NCBI RefSeq assembly: GCF_016924645.1
Contig: NZ_JAFFJV010000028.1
Coordinates: forward strand, 1-35,000
DNA length: 35,000 bases
Source: Rufibacter psychrotolerans
GTDB lineage: Bacteria; Bacteroidota; Bacteroidia; Cytophagales; Hymenobacteraceae
Direction: 5' to 3'
Shown here: piece after piece, positions 6,421-14,699 of the stretch
Layout: every line of letters starts with the position of its first letter
How positions within the stretch are numbered: position 1 is the stretch's first letter
Notes under the pieces: model-generated
The model's input: only the letters and a program-made list of their open reading frames with translations
The model's database searches: none
What the model was told of the DNA's origin: nothing
Made by a program: the position numbers and the translations under genes

Positions 6421-7577
6421 TTGATTTTGAAGTCATCATGCATGATATTGTTCTTGTATGCTTCATAAAGAGCTAGGTTCTTGTTGTATTCGTCGGAGCC
6501 TTCAGCTATAGTCTCAAGCACCTTTTTCAACTTCTCAGCCTTTGTTTTATAGTTCATATCATTATATAGTTGCATGGCTAGCTCAATGGTAGAAGTCAAT
6601 TTTCCACCCATGTCATCATCACCGTAGAACTTTTGTAGGATAGCCGAAGAGGCCAGCTTTGGAGTAAAGGACTTCAGGTCCTCACGGCGCTGCCCGTCAA
6701 GGTTCAGGATAAGATATGGGGCATTGCCGCTGTATATAGCCCCAGTCTGCTTATGCACCAGTCGGAATTTGGTCTCCCCACCCTGCTCTACCAATCTTGA
6801 TTCGTAAGCCGCAAATTGGTTTATATCTTGGTCATTGACGATCAGAACCTGCCTGGCGACAGCGTCCAAGTCCCCTGCGTTATTGAATTTGACATCATAA
6901 CTGTCCTTGAAGTACCCCTTCTTGGCAAAAAGGGTGTTTCCAAGGTCACCCGCCAGTTTGATTAGGTGTGATCCCCCGAGGAGATAGTTCGCCGCCGGCA
7001 GGAAGACCGGTAAACCGGCTGCAGACTTAAGCAATCTTGAAATCTGGTCGAACACCTCCTGCTTGAACGTGTCCGCCACAAGTTCAAACGATACAGTTGT
7101 ATTAAGGGAATCAACAGCCGGAGAATGATACACGACTCTCGACCCACTTTCTAATGCGGAAAACTCAATATACGTGCTTTCGTTCGCCTTCTCCTCTATT
7201 TTGTTGATTGCCCTGGATGCGGCGTCAAACGTAACAGAACTCTTGACACCTGACACCAGCAGAAGGTCTTTCTTTCCCTTAAAAAGCCCGTTTGGATAGT
7301 CACCTGTATATACAGTTAGAATCTCGATTGTCAAAGGTTTACCCAAGCCTATAGGTGTATATGGGTTGAGCTCTTTCAAGGTTGAATTCTCTCTATCTAT
7401 CTTATTGAAGTTCTCTATAATTTCTGAAGATTTCACACTGCCTGATGAAAACTCGATTGACCTTTCTTTTTTATCTTTTAAGGATGTGGCTAAATCAGCC
7501 ATACCACCGAACTGTTTTTTCTCAAGAAACTCATCCGTATCAACCAATGTGTTTCCAACAATGAACATGCTTGCCAT
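6417..7577 (-). CDS. Hypothetical protein, 386 aa, partner of the DUF2235 hydrolase
   Basis: Not recognised. There is no signal peptide. Residues about 80-175 are beta-rich: PLTIEILTVYTGDYPNGLF, then KKDLLLVSGVKSS, then the region ending ESGSRVVYHSP. The middle has one moderately hydrophobic stretch (LLKSAAGLPVFLPAANYLLG). The last 70 residues are helical and charged (LAMQLYNDMNYKTKAEKLKK). It lies 161 bp downstream of the DUF2235 gene on the same strand and overlaps the next small ORF by an ATGA. The three probably form one operon. In such an operon it could be an immunity, adaptor or regulatory partner of the hydrolase; this is inference from position only. Confidence 0.7.
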   Translation of the reverse strand: MASMFIVGNTLVDTDEFLEKKQFGGMADLATSLKDKKERSIEFSSGSVKSSEIIENFNKIDRENSTLKELNPYTPIGLGKPLTIEILTVYTGDYPNGLFKGKKDLLLVSGVKSSVTFDAASRAINKIEEKANESTYIEFSALESGSRVVYHSPAVDSLNTTVSFELVADTFKQEVFDQISRLLKSAAGLPVFLPAANYLLGGSHLIKLAGDLGNTLFAKKGYFKDSYDVKFNNAGDLDAVARQVLIVNDQDINQFAAYESRLVEQGGETKFRLVHKQTGAIYSGNAPYLILNLDGQRREDLKSFTPKLASSAILQKFYGDDDMGGKLTSTIELAMQLYNDMNYKTKAEKLKKVLETIAEGSDEYNKNLALYEAYKNNIMHDDFKIK

Positions 7578-7738
7578 GATATAATGTTTAATGGTTTATA
7601 TTATTTTAGTTTGTGTTATAGTTCAGGCTAACTCCGCCTTGGATGTATAATGACTAAATAATTAGGTAGGCCTTGATCCCCTATGCTTTTTTTGCCTAAT
7701 TGATTTCAAATAACTACTACATTTTATCAAAAGCATGC

Positions 7739-8869
7739 TTAAAAAAGCCTAGCTATCCTTCCAAGAGCATAGGATATGAAGGTCATTAGCAAGGTTGTCG
7801 CTGAATCAGGTGCTTTTCTCCGCTCCTTGATCGGCCACAGCATTTTCAGGTTTTTTGGACGGTACTCCCCATCCTCATCCATTCTTTGTTTTACACTCTC
7901 GTCTATCACCTGATTCGTGCCATCCTTAAGGGTGACTGTCCGGATTTTTGGAGGCCAGAACCAATACTTCCATGTGTAGGAATTCCTGAGTTCCCCAAGG
8001 TGATTCTGCTCCAGCCCTTGCAGTTGTACCTCATCGAAGCATAGGTTCAGCTTTTTTGACCTGTCGATAAGCCACCGAAGGGCTATATCGCTCAACCCGC
8101 AGTCGGCATACCCACCACCCACGTTGGAGTGCACCCCGGCAAACCAACGCTGCTCCAGAACCTGTGGATGCTTTGGATCGGCTTTAACTGTAGAACAAGG
8201 TTCCCATATGGAGGGGGTGAAAAGTACCCTCTTGTCATCCAAAGCAAGGCCATGATAGGCATGCTCTATTGTTTTGCCAAGTGTCACGTCATGGAACTTG
8301 TACTTGTTCTTGTTGTAGAGCTTGAACCAGGGCAACGGTATCCCGAGACTGCCTACCGTGTCCCAAACGCCTATGAACTTGATGGGGGTGACATCCTCCT
8401 GGCAGTAGTTTCTCCTGAATGATTTCATCAGGTCCGAATCAGGGTGCGTATACTCATTTCTGTCCCGGTATAACCCATAGGCTTTGTCGACCAGATTGAT
8501 GTACTCCGCCTTGAGAATGCCGCAGTTTCTTATCAAACCGGCGATACTCCTGGCAGTGTATGCACCCCTGCTGAACCCGAACAGGAAGATCTCATCCCCC
8601 GGGGAGTAGTTCAAGAGGATGAAGGTGTAGACATCCTTTATGTTCATGTCTATGCCTGCTCCCGTAAGCCCACCGAAAAGCCTGTCCTGCCAGGTGTAGC
8701 CGGTTCCTACCCCTTCGTCATAGATCTTGCACTGCTTTACCCCGTCAGGGCCCTTAGCGCAAATGCTGTTGTACATTTTTTCGACGTTGGTTTTCACAGG
8801 ACAACCTCTGTCGGAGTTCCCGAACTTGTTCCAGGTACCGTCGCTGCAGGTGATGATGCGTTTGTTCAT
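7739..8869 (-). CDS. DUF2235 alpha/beta hydrolase (Tle1/phospholipase-like), 376 aa
   Basis: DUF2235 proteins are serine hydrolases. Characterised members include Tle1 phospholipase effectors of type VI secretion and related lipases. The full motif set is visible: the N-terminal CSDGTWN (residues 8-14), the nucleophile elbow GFSRGAYTAR with Ser100, the acid in GVWDTVGSLGIP (Asp170), and the base in GVHSNVGGGYAD (His247). The length is normal. The C-terminus ends in a hydrophobic segment (SATTLLMTFISYALGRIARL). No T6SS structural gene is in the window. The gene leads an operon with the 386-aa protein and a small ORF. It may be an orphan effector, an intracellular lipase-type conflict protein or a cell-death effector of a defence system. 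AGGACCGGAG lies just before the ATG. Confidence 0.85.
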   Translation of the reverse strand: MNKRIITCSDGTWNKFGNSDRGCPVKTNVEKMYNSICAKGPDGVKQCKIYDEGVGTGYTWQDRLFGGLTGAGIDMNIKDVYTFILLNYSPGDEIFLFGFSRGAYTARSIAGLIRNCGILKAEYINLVDKAYGLYRDRNEYTHPDSDLMKSFRRNYCQEDVTPIKFIGVWDTVGSLGIPLPWFKLYNKNKYKFHDVTLGKTIEHAYHGLALDDKRVLFTPSIWEPCSTVKADPKHPQVLEQRWFAGVHSNVGGGYADCGLSDIALRWLIDRSKKLNLCFDEVQLQGLEQNHLGELRNSYTWKYWFWPPKIRTVTLKDGTNQVIDESVKQRMDEDGEYRPKNLKMLWPIKERRKAPDSATTLLMTFISYALGRIARLF

Positions 8870-9315
8870 CTCCGGTCCTTTAGGATTTTAGCAAATCATT
8901 CATAAGGCAATATCAAGGGCCGAGGCACTAGGTTTACCACGCCAAAGGGAAGGTCCTAGGAAGCGGAGGAAAAGGCAGGCGCAAGAGAAAGCCAGAGGCT
9001 AGTGGGGAGCTTTTAGGGGTGATGTCTTACTTATCTATGGTCCAATATAAGTACCACCCTATGCATAAGTAGCCATGAAAGCTTTCATATCTCTCACTTG
9101 CTGTATGCTATTGTTGTAATTATAATAATATTATTATAAATAATAAACTTTTTTGTTATATATTTTATTAATAACATTATGAAATAACCCTTTCAAGCTA
9201 ATCCCAAAGGTACTTCCACATGTTGTTGACAGGTTCAATTACCTGATAGTCCTGTTAACCTCGGCTTCTTATTGATCTATTGCATTATGAAATCTTATAA
9301 ATAATTTAATTCAAG
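8870..9315. other. Divergent intergenic region between the hydrolase operon and a small membrane gene
   Basis: No gene was seen. It contains a perfect 14-bp palindrome, ATGAAAGCTTTCAT (9075-9088), and an AT-rich block (9120-9185). Promoters for both divergent genes should lie here, but I could not pick out a clean TTG/TAnnTTTG pair. Confidence 0.4.
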
Positions 9316-9642
9316 ATGGAAACCACCATGCATTCTCCTGAATCAGTGAACGTTCCTTGCACAACCCATGACTTGATGAAATTGGTTATTGAGGACACCA
9401 AGCTTACCCCTAAAGACAAAAAGCAACTCCTTGACGAACTGCGCAAAAACAATCCCTCACAAGCAGACCGCTGGACATACCGTTCCGCGATTTGGTTCTT
9501 AGGCTTTATAGTTTGCCTTTCCGTTTCGTTTATCTTCTGGTTAGGTGCGAGTTCAGAGGGGCTTATCGCAATCGGCTCAGCTGCGGTAGGTGGCTTGGCA
9601 GGGATGCTCAATTCCTCAAGGGCTAAGCCTAACAATAGTTAA
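9316..9642 (+). CDS. Small two-helix membrane protein, 108 aa
   Basis: A soluble N-terminal 55 residues (helical, charged, DTKLTPKDKKQLLDELRKNN) is followed by two membrane helices (SAIWFLGFIVCLSVSFIFWL and GLIAIGSAAVGGLAGML) and a short tail. It has no signal peptide and no known domain. The ATG at 9316 or the one at 9328 may be used. It stands 208 bp upstream of another membrane protein on the same strand and may share its transcript. The function is unknown. Confidence 0.6.
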   Translation: METTMHSPESVNVPCTTHDLMKLVIEDTKLTPKDKKQLLDELRKNNPSQADRWTYRSAIWFLGFIVCLSVSFIFWLGASSEGLIAIGSAAVGGLAGMLNSSRAKPNNS

Positions 9643-9850
9643 TGTATGCCCGCTTAAGTAAAGAAAATACTGATTCAAATAAGTCAGACTGGCTACTTTT
9701 ATTAAAGCAACACTCATAGCCCTTTCAATCAGGCATGATTAACCCGCAATCGGGCGAGGGAGCTTTGGCGCTTGATAGGCAGCCAAACCTTCCTCTAAAT
9801 CATTCTTCAAGACAGAGTATACTTCTTTCACCATAATCCAGGAGATCAAC

Positions 9851-10855
9851 ATGTTCGGTTCACAGATCCTTGAGGTCGCCATTGGTGTCCTTTTCGTTTT
9901 TATCCTCATGAGCATCATCTGCTCTGCGATCCGGGAGGGCTTAGAGTCTTGGCTGAAGACGCGGGCGGCGTTTCTGGAGCACGGAATCCGTGAGCTGCTC
10001 CACGACAAGGGTGCGCAGGGGTTGGCTAAAAACTTTTATAATCATCCTTTAATCTATAGCCTTTTCTCGTCGGAATACAAGCCTGGGCACGCCACCCAAA
10101 GGCCGGGAGCGTGGACAGGTGGCTCGAACCTTCCCTCGTACATACCATCCAAGAACTTCGCCCTCGCCTTGATGGACATCGCCGCCCGCGGACCGGCAAC
10201 TGATGTAGCGAGTGCTGCAGGCGCACCCGTGATCTCCCTTGACACCATCCGGGCTAACATCAGCAATATCCAGAACCCCTCCATTCAGCGGGTGATGCTC
10301 ACAGCGATCGACTCAGCACAAGGTGACCTTAACAGGGCGCAAGCCAACATAGAGGCTTGGTACGATAGCGGCATGGACCGGGTATCAGGCTGGTACAAGC
10401 GCTCCACCCAGTGGGTCATTTTCTGGATCGCCTTTTTCGCCGCGGTGGCTTTGAATGTCAACACCATCACTATAGGCGACTACCTTTACCGCAACGACTC
10501 GGTAAGGGCTGTTGTAGTGAAGAAGGCAGAGGCTTTTGCCGGCAAGGGAGAGGACGCAGGAGGCGGGTATGCCGCTGCAAGAAGCGAGCTGGAATCGTTG
10601 GGCTTGCCAATCGGCTGGGCTAAAGGTTGGGGAGCGCCGCACCAGGGCTACCGAATAGGCACGGATACGTTCGATGTTTGGGGCCATCTCTTCGCGCCCC
10701 TCCTCGGTTGGCTGCTGACGGCGTTTGCCGCGACCTTGGGGGCGCCGTTCTGGTTCGATGTGCTGAACAAGGTGATGGTGATCCGCTCAACGGTTAAGCC
10801 CCATGAGAAAAGCCCTGAGGAAGCCTCCGAGGACCGGCAGCATCCCCAGCGGTAA
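9851..10855 (+). CDS. Conserved membrane protein, 334 aa, of unknown function
   Basis: An N-terminal membrane helix (EVAIGVLFVFILMSIICSAI) is followed by a soluble region with the family signatures REGLESWLKTRAAFLEHGIR, FYNHPLIYSLFS, LPSYIPSKNFALALMD and WYDSGMDRVSGWYKRSTQ. Next come a helix WVIFWIAFFAAVALNVNTI, the segment LGLPIGW, and a last helix LLGWLLTAFAATLGAPFWFD-VLNKV. From memory, this order is shared by a widespread uncharacterised family in Proteobacteria and Bacteroidota. AGGAG sits six bases before the ATG, an unusually good ribosome-binding site for this lineage. The gene is more GC-rich than the surrounding spacers. Confidence 0.8.
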   Translation: MFGSQILEVAIGVLFVFILMSIICSAIREGLESWLKTRAAFLEHGIRELLHDKGAQGLAKNFYNHPLIYSLFSSEYKPGHATQRPGAWTGGSNLPSYIPSKNFALALMDIAARGPATDVASAAGAPVISLDTIRANISNIQNPSIQRVMLTAIDSAQGDLNRAQANIEAWYDSGMDRVSGWYKRSTQWVIFWIAFFAAVALNVNTITIGDYLYRNDSVRAVVVKKAEAFAGKGEDAGGGYAAARSELESLGLPIGWAKGWGAPHQGYRIGTDTFDVWGHLFAPLLGWLLTAFAATLGAPFWFDVLNKVMVIRSTVKPHEKSPEEASEDRQHPQR

Positions 10856-11176
10856 GTACTGCAAAACGGGTAGCCGTAGCACGGCAGCTTAGTTCGGTGG
10901 TGCGGATAGCTTATGTGAATGCGAGGCCCCTTCTCTGCCAATGCTGAAAGGGTGCCGAGAGTCCGTTCACTACTTCCACGTTCTTAGCTTTTCCGTATTC
11001 AATCACATGAACGCTTTCAAGCGGTATTTGCAGTTATTATGTCCTATGCTTGATGAGTCGTCCTTGGAATGCAGCATTGTTTCCCCGTACTAACATTAAC
11101 CCATTGGAAGACATTGGGCTAAATAAGCGTAAACCGGTACTGTTTTGCTTAAGCTGCACCTGGTGCGATTGGACCG
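10856..11176. other. Convergent intergenic region, nothing recognisable
   Basis: Bases between two convergent genes. No ORF, strong terminator or repeat stands out. Confidence 0.4.
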
Positions 11177-11728
11177 TTAACTCTCATCCGTTGAAAGGCT
11201 CCCAAGTGCTCCAAGGGTGATCCTCCGGATATTAGGGGGCTGCTGCTTGTAGAGTGGCCTCCTTGCGGCATAAAGTCGGTTCTTTGCGATAGCCTGAACG
11301 CAGACGCAGTCCCCCTGATTGCCTCCCAGCACATGGTATGCGGTTTCATCCTCGCCCACGTAAAGGCCCACGTGACCGGCTTTCCTTCCTTCCTTCGTCC
11401 TGCGGACGAAGACCAGGACATCCCCGAGCATAGGCTCTTCCGACAACTTACCGAAGGTCCCCCAATTCAGGGCCCACAATGGGTCCTTGACCAGTTTCTT
11501 GCCCGCCCGCTTTGCCACCACGGCCATAAATAGGCCACACCATGGGATATCGTCGGCGAGGTAGACCTGCCGGATGTCCGCGCCTACCTCATCTGCCCAG
11601 GCAATGATTGTCGGGTTATTTCCTTTTCCTGGCTTTTCGGTCACGCCATGGAGGCTCAAAGCCTCCTGGATCATCCTGGGACCTGACTCGGAGAGGAGCC
11701 ACTGGTGCACTTTGCGTAAAGTTGTCAT
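11177..11728 (-). CDS. TIGR02594-type NlpC/P60-like (CHAP-like) peptidase, 183 aa
   Basis: Proteins of this family carry a cysteine-peptidase fold thought to cleave peptidoglycan, and occur as endolysin-like or toxin domains. Visible residues are the nucleophile in DDIPWCGLFMAVVAKRAG (Cys64), the GDVLVFVRR strand, and the general base in RKAGHVGLYVGED (His119), with a polar residue in GGNQGD. The N-terminal SESGPRMIQEALSLHGVTEK and PTIIAWADEVG match the family's typical opening. The ATG at 11728 is chosen because the preceding 59 codons of the open frame are not protein-like. There is no signal peptide, so release would need a secretion system, holin or lysis. The neighbours are membrane proteins, giving an envelope theme. 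Confidence 0.85.
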   Translation of the reverse strand: MTTLRKVHQWLLSESGPRMIQEALSLHGVTEKPGKGNNPTIIAWADEVGADIRQVYLADDIPWCGLFMAVVAKRAGKKLVKDPLWALNWGTFGKLSEEPMLGDVLVFVRRTKEGRKAGHVGLYVGEDETAYHVLGGNQGDCVCVQAIAKNRLYAARRPLYKQQPPNIRRITLGALGSLSTDES

Positions 11729-12122
11729 AAGAAAACAGTTGCGGTTGAGTGATAAATAATGAAGACTAAGTAAGTAATAAACAGTGAGGAATATGAACCC
11801 AGATGCCTTTGGCCAACAAACAGTATTGATCGGGTTCTTCCCATGTTTGCCTGCCTCTAACCGGAGTTCCCGCCTTGCCTTACTTCTTCCATGTAAATCC
11901 GGCAATAGATTATGTCAGGTCTACTCCCTACCCCACTTAAATTTAATTCGAGTTCAGATGCTTTTCACCCGCGGCTCATCTTTACTCAGAAAATCATGAG
12001 AATATAGGATGCGGTAACCACTTTGTCAAATTTATTTATATTTTAATAATATTAATTATAAAATTATTAATATAAAAGATATTATCTCGATACTTCTCGC
12101 CTCCGCCACCGCCTTTATCACC
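11729..12122. other. Intergenic region upstream of the peptidase and the 116-aa membrane gene
   Basis: Mostly featureless. The last 60 bases (12063-12122) are open in the frame of the next gene and encode a hydrophobic stretch (DIISILLASATAFITLYNF), so they are probably part of that gene. Confidence 0.4.
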
Positions 12123-12473
12123 TTGTATAACTTCAGGTCGAGCAGATTCCGCAGCAAGCTGAAGGATGATCTGGCCATTCTCAAACGGTACAGGGAGGAA
12201 TTCGAGGGACATATCCCTCTGGAGAGTGACAAGGCCTATGTCTGCCTGCGCGGTAAAATCAAGCATAGCATGAATAAGGCATATGTGCTTCACCGAACGG
12301 ACATGTCTGATGTCGTAACCGGTGTGGCTTTCAGTTGCCTGGCAGTTTTGCTATGGACTGTCAGAAACCCATTACTTGGCGTGTGGAAAGCAGCCCTTTC
12401 CGTCTTATTTGTCTTGATTGCGGGCTATTACCCCTACCTAAGGTTTAAAGATCGGGGGACAGAGAGATCCTGA
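12123..12473 (+). CDS. Small membrane protein with an uncertain, probably non-AUG start
   Basis: From the TTG at 12123 the frame encodes 116 residues: a charged soluble part (SKLKDDLAILKRYREEFEGH) and two membrane helices (VVTGVAFSCLAVLLWTV and AALSVLFVLIAGYYPYLRF). The frame stays open upstream to a TAA at 12015 and encodes a plausible extra helix (KDIISILLASATAFITLYNF) with no ATG or GTG. ATT at 12066 (ATT AAT ATA AAA GAT) is a possible rare start; otherwise the original ATG has mutated. The function is unknown. The gene lies divergent from the peptidase gene, and both may serve the envelope. Confidence 0.55.
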   Translation: MYNFRSSRFRSKLKDDLAILKRYREEFEGHIPLESDKAYVCLRGKIKHSMNKAYVLHRTDMSDVVTGVAFSCLAVLLWTVRNPLLGVWKAALSVLFVLIAGYYPYLRFKDRGTERS

Positions 12474-12680
12474 ACGGCAAACTAAGAGGAGGATATTTGC
12501 GATTTGCCAAACTGGGAATGGTAAGTTCTATGTACTTTAATCAATGTTGACCTTTTGAAGATATGTGGTTGGGCGTAGATCACCCTTATCAAAGAAGCCA
12601 AGATGTGAGTGCAAATGGCTGTCAGCTAAACTATCGTATTTTGTGATAGTACTGCATATCACTTATTATCTTATCCAGGG

Positions 12681-13495
12681 CTACATCACATGATGTTTCC
12701 CAGGCCCCTGCTCATTGATTCCTATGAGGTTGGCGATCTCCGCCTCCTGCTCATGGAGCCTATACTTAACGGCCAGTTCCTTAAGGGCGTTGAGCTCAAT
12801 TTTAATTCTTTCTTTGGGGTGAAGAATGCCGTATCTATGCAGCTCCCCGGAAAGTATCCCTGAGTACCCCAATTCGTTGGCGAGCAGATGGAAGAAACTG
12901 AACACCTGCAAGACAACGGAATCATCATCTATTTTGAGTAAATCGCCCAGGCATTTTACGGCAGCCCTGTCTGTAGAGTCTGCCAAAAAATGGAACTCCT
13001 CATGCGGGAAATCCAAAAGGTCAAATTGGCTAAGGTCTGGCCTGCAAACCCCATACCCGTCCTGTTTTACCCAGCGGCATTTATGTCCGCCCTCCCCTAA
13101 TGGCAGAAGCAGGAAATTATGGTCAGTTACCTCAAGGCCCCTCCCTCTAAGGTCCTCCGGGTCGAAGGCGTAGATTACCTGTGGCCCAACCCTGCCCTCG
13201 GAACCGAGCAGAGCAAAGTAAAGTGCCACCTCCGGTGTTCCCGTCAAGTCAAGCATCGGGGAGACCTCCAGGTAATGCTGAACCAGGGCTACTTCATCAA
13301 GCCTTTTGAGGGCGTACCCGGTGATGCCGCGGCTATATCTAGGCATATGCCCAATATTGCATCCTTCCTTTTTTCTGATTGGCGAAACATGGAGGGGTAA
13401 ACATTTTTATAAATCTGGTTCTGGCCCCTGTACAGCGTTTTAGGCTTTGCCTCAAGCAGACGCTCCATCCATTCGATTGCCATGTTCTTATCCAT
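12681..13495 (-). pseudogene. FRG-domain gene split by a frameshift
   Basis: Two overlapping frames together make one FRG-domain protein of about 270 residues. The upstream frame starts MDKNMAIEWMERLLEAKPKT and contains LYRGQNQIYKNVYPSMFRQ, the F/YRGQ...PSMFR opening of the domain, but runs into a wrong-frame tail ending at 13289. The second frame (from 13346) supplies YALKRLDEVALVQHYLEVSP and MLDLTGTPEVALYFAL, the expected QHY...P-x-LDLT block and helix. The shift therefore lies around 13300-13345. FRG-domain proteins are of unclear biochemistry and frequent in accessory regions and defence islands. The QHYG glycine is Leu here. It could be a sequencing error, a pseudogene or a shifted but functional gene. 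Confidence 0.75.
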
Positions 13496-13889
13496 GGCTT
13501 TTTAAACTTTACTTCATAATACGCTGCCTTAATGCTATATACAACAATTCCGCATAAAGAGTCGATGCATCTATTCTAGTATTTTGAAGCAATCATGATA
13601 TTGAATCAATGTTATCTTTTTAAGCCTATTGGCAGTTGCCATGTCAAACTTGAAAAGCTAATAACGGTTCTTATGTAAAGCTGAGTAAGAGCCATTCAGC
13701 CTATAACCCATGTTATGTAAAGTACACATGAGTACACCCTTTGGCTTCGTCATATCGCATCAATCGAACTTACACAACTAAGCACAAGTAGAATTTACTA
13801 CCTCTCCTCTTGGTTCAACAATATGCTGAATCTATCAGCAAGAAAACAACAGTACAACATTTTTAAAACAGCTTAATATTGGAATTAAA
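13496..13889. other. Intergenic region, nothing recognisable
   Basis: AT-rich, with many short stop-interrupted frames. No repeat or RNA structure stands out before the abiE operator. Confidence 0.4.
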
Positions 13890-13935
13890 CTTAGGCATGT
13901 CAAGTTTTATAACAAAAAAACTTGACATGCCTAAG
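13890..13935. promoter_or_regulatory. abiE operator: perfect 19-bp inverted repeat
   Basis: CTTAGGCATGTCAAGTTTT (13890-13908) is repeated in inverted orientation at 13917-13935 with an 8-bp spacer. AbiEi antitoxins are known to bind inverted repeats upstream of their own operon and repress it. This repeat lies 38 bases before the antitoxin gene and its right arm overlaps the promoter's upstream element. Confidence 0.75.
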
Positions 13936-13952
13936 AACGTATACTACTTTTG
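13922..13952 (+). promoter_or_regulatory. abiE promoter (Bacteroidota-type)
   Basis: TTG at 13922-13924, a 20-bp spacer and TACTTTTG at 13945-13952 fit the Bacteroidota -33/-7 pattern (TTG, TAnnTTTG). The upstream element lies inside the operator's right arm, so antitoxin binding would block transcription. Confidence 0.6.
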
Positions 13953-13973
13953 ATATAGAAGAGAAAGTGAACT

Positions 13974-14699
13974 ATGAGTGTAATGCAGCAAGCCATACAG
14001 AGGATCGAGCAAGCCCCCCCTGGCCAGTTGTTGACCTACGCAGACTTCCAGGTAGAAGAAGGCCAGTTCCCTGCTTTAGCGGCGGCACTCAGTCGCCTGT
14101 CCCGTAAGGGAGTGATTGAAAGATTAGCAAAAGGTCGCTACTACAAACCAAAACAGACTGTTTTTGGAAAAGTGAAACCTTCAGAGCAGGAGATTATCAG
14201 AAATTTGAGTTCCTCAGGCAATAAGTTGAGAGGTTACCAAAGCGGTATAGCTCTTTACAATCAGTTGGGGCTAACAACACAGATTCCCCAAGAGATAACC
14301 CTAGTAACCCGAAAACAGCGCCGGATCTCTAGCATTGGCAAAACCAAGATTCGCTATGTACAGAGCCCAATGGACTTTCAAGAATCTGACATAGACAAGC
14401 TACAGTTGCTGGATGTCCTACGCGACTTCAAAAAAATTCCTGACCGAAATAATAGGAAGGTTTTTGATATCCTGACCAGGTATATCAAAAACCTAAAGAA
14501 CGAGGACATAGAGTCTTTGGCTCAACTGGCGTTAAATTATAATCCGGCTACCAGGGCATTGCTGGGAGCTTTAATAGAACAGATTGGGTACATAGATAAG
14601 GCGTATAAACTGCGGCAATCCCTTAACCCCCTCTCCCGCTATAAAATAAATATCCCGGAAAAGATGCTTCCTAATAAGAAGGCTTGGAACATTATATGA
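13974..14699 (+). CDS. abiEi: AbiEi-type antitoxin and transcriptional regulator (DUF6088/type IV TA), 241 aa
   Basis: An N-terminal winged helix-turn-helix (residues about 5-60, SRLSRKGVIERLAKGRYYKP) is followed by a C-terminal antitoxin domain (GNKLRGYQSGIALYNQLGLT, then PQEITLVTRKQRR). In known AbiE systems the Ei protein represses the operon by binding inverted repeats and neutralises the AbiEii nucleotidyltransferase without stable complex formation (type IV). Here a 19-bp-arm repeat precedes it, and its TGA overlaps the ATG of the toxin as ATGA, so the two are coupled. The length is normal. The gene heads a same-strand block that includes the giant STAND gene. Confidence 0.9.
   Translation: MSVMQQAIQRIEQAPPGQLLTYADFQVEEGQFPALAAALSRLSRKGVIERLAKGRYYKPKQTVFGKVKPSEQEIIRNLSSSGNKLRGYQSGIALYNQLGLTTQIPQEITLVTRKQRRISSIGKTKIRYVQSPMDFQESDIDKLQLLDVLRDFKKIPDRNNRKVFDILTRYIKNLKNEDIESLAQLALNYNPATRALLGALIEQIGYIDKAYKLRQSLNPLSRYKINIPEKMLPNKKAWNII

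Noticed and set aside
10285..10941. Several long reverse frames inside the 334-aa membrane gene
   Set aside because: They are shadows of a GC-rich coding frame with clear membrane helices on the + strand.
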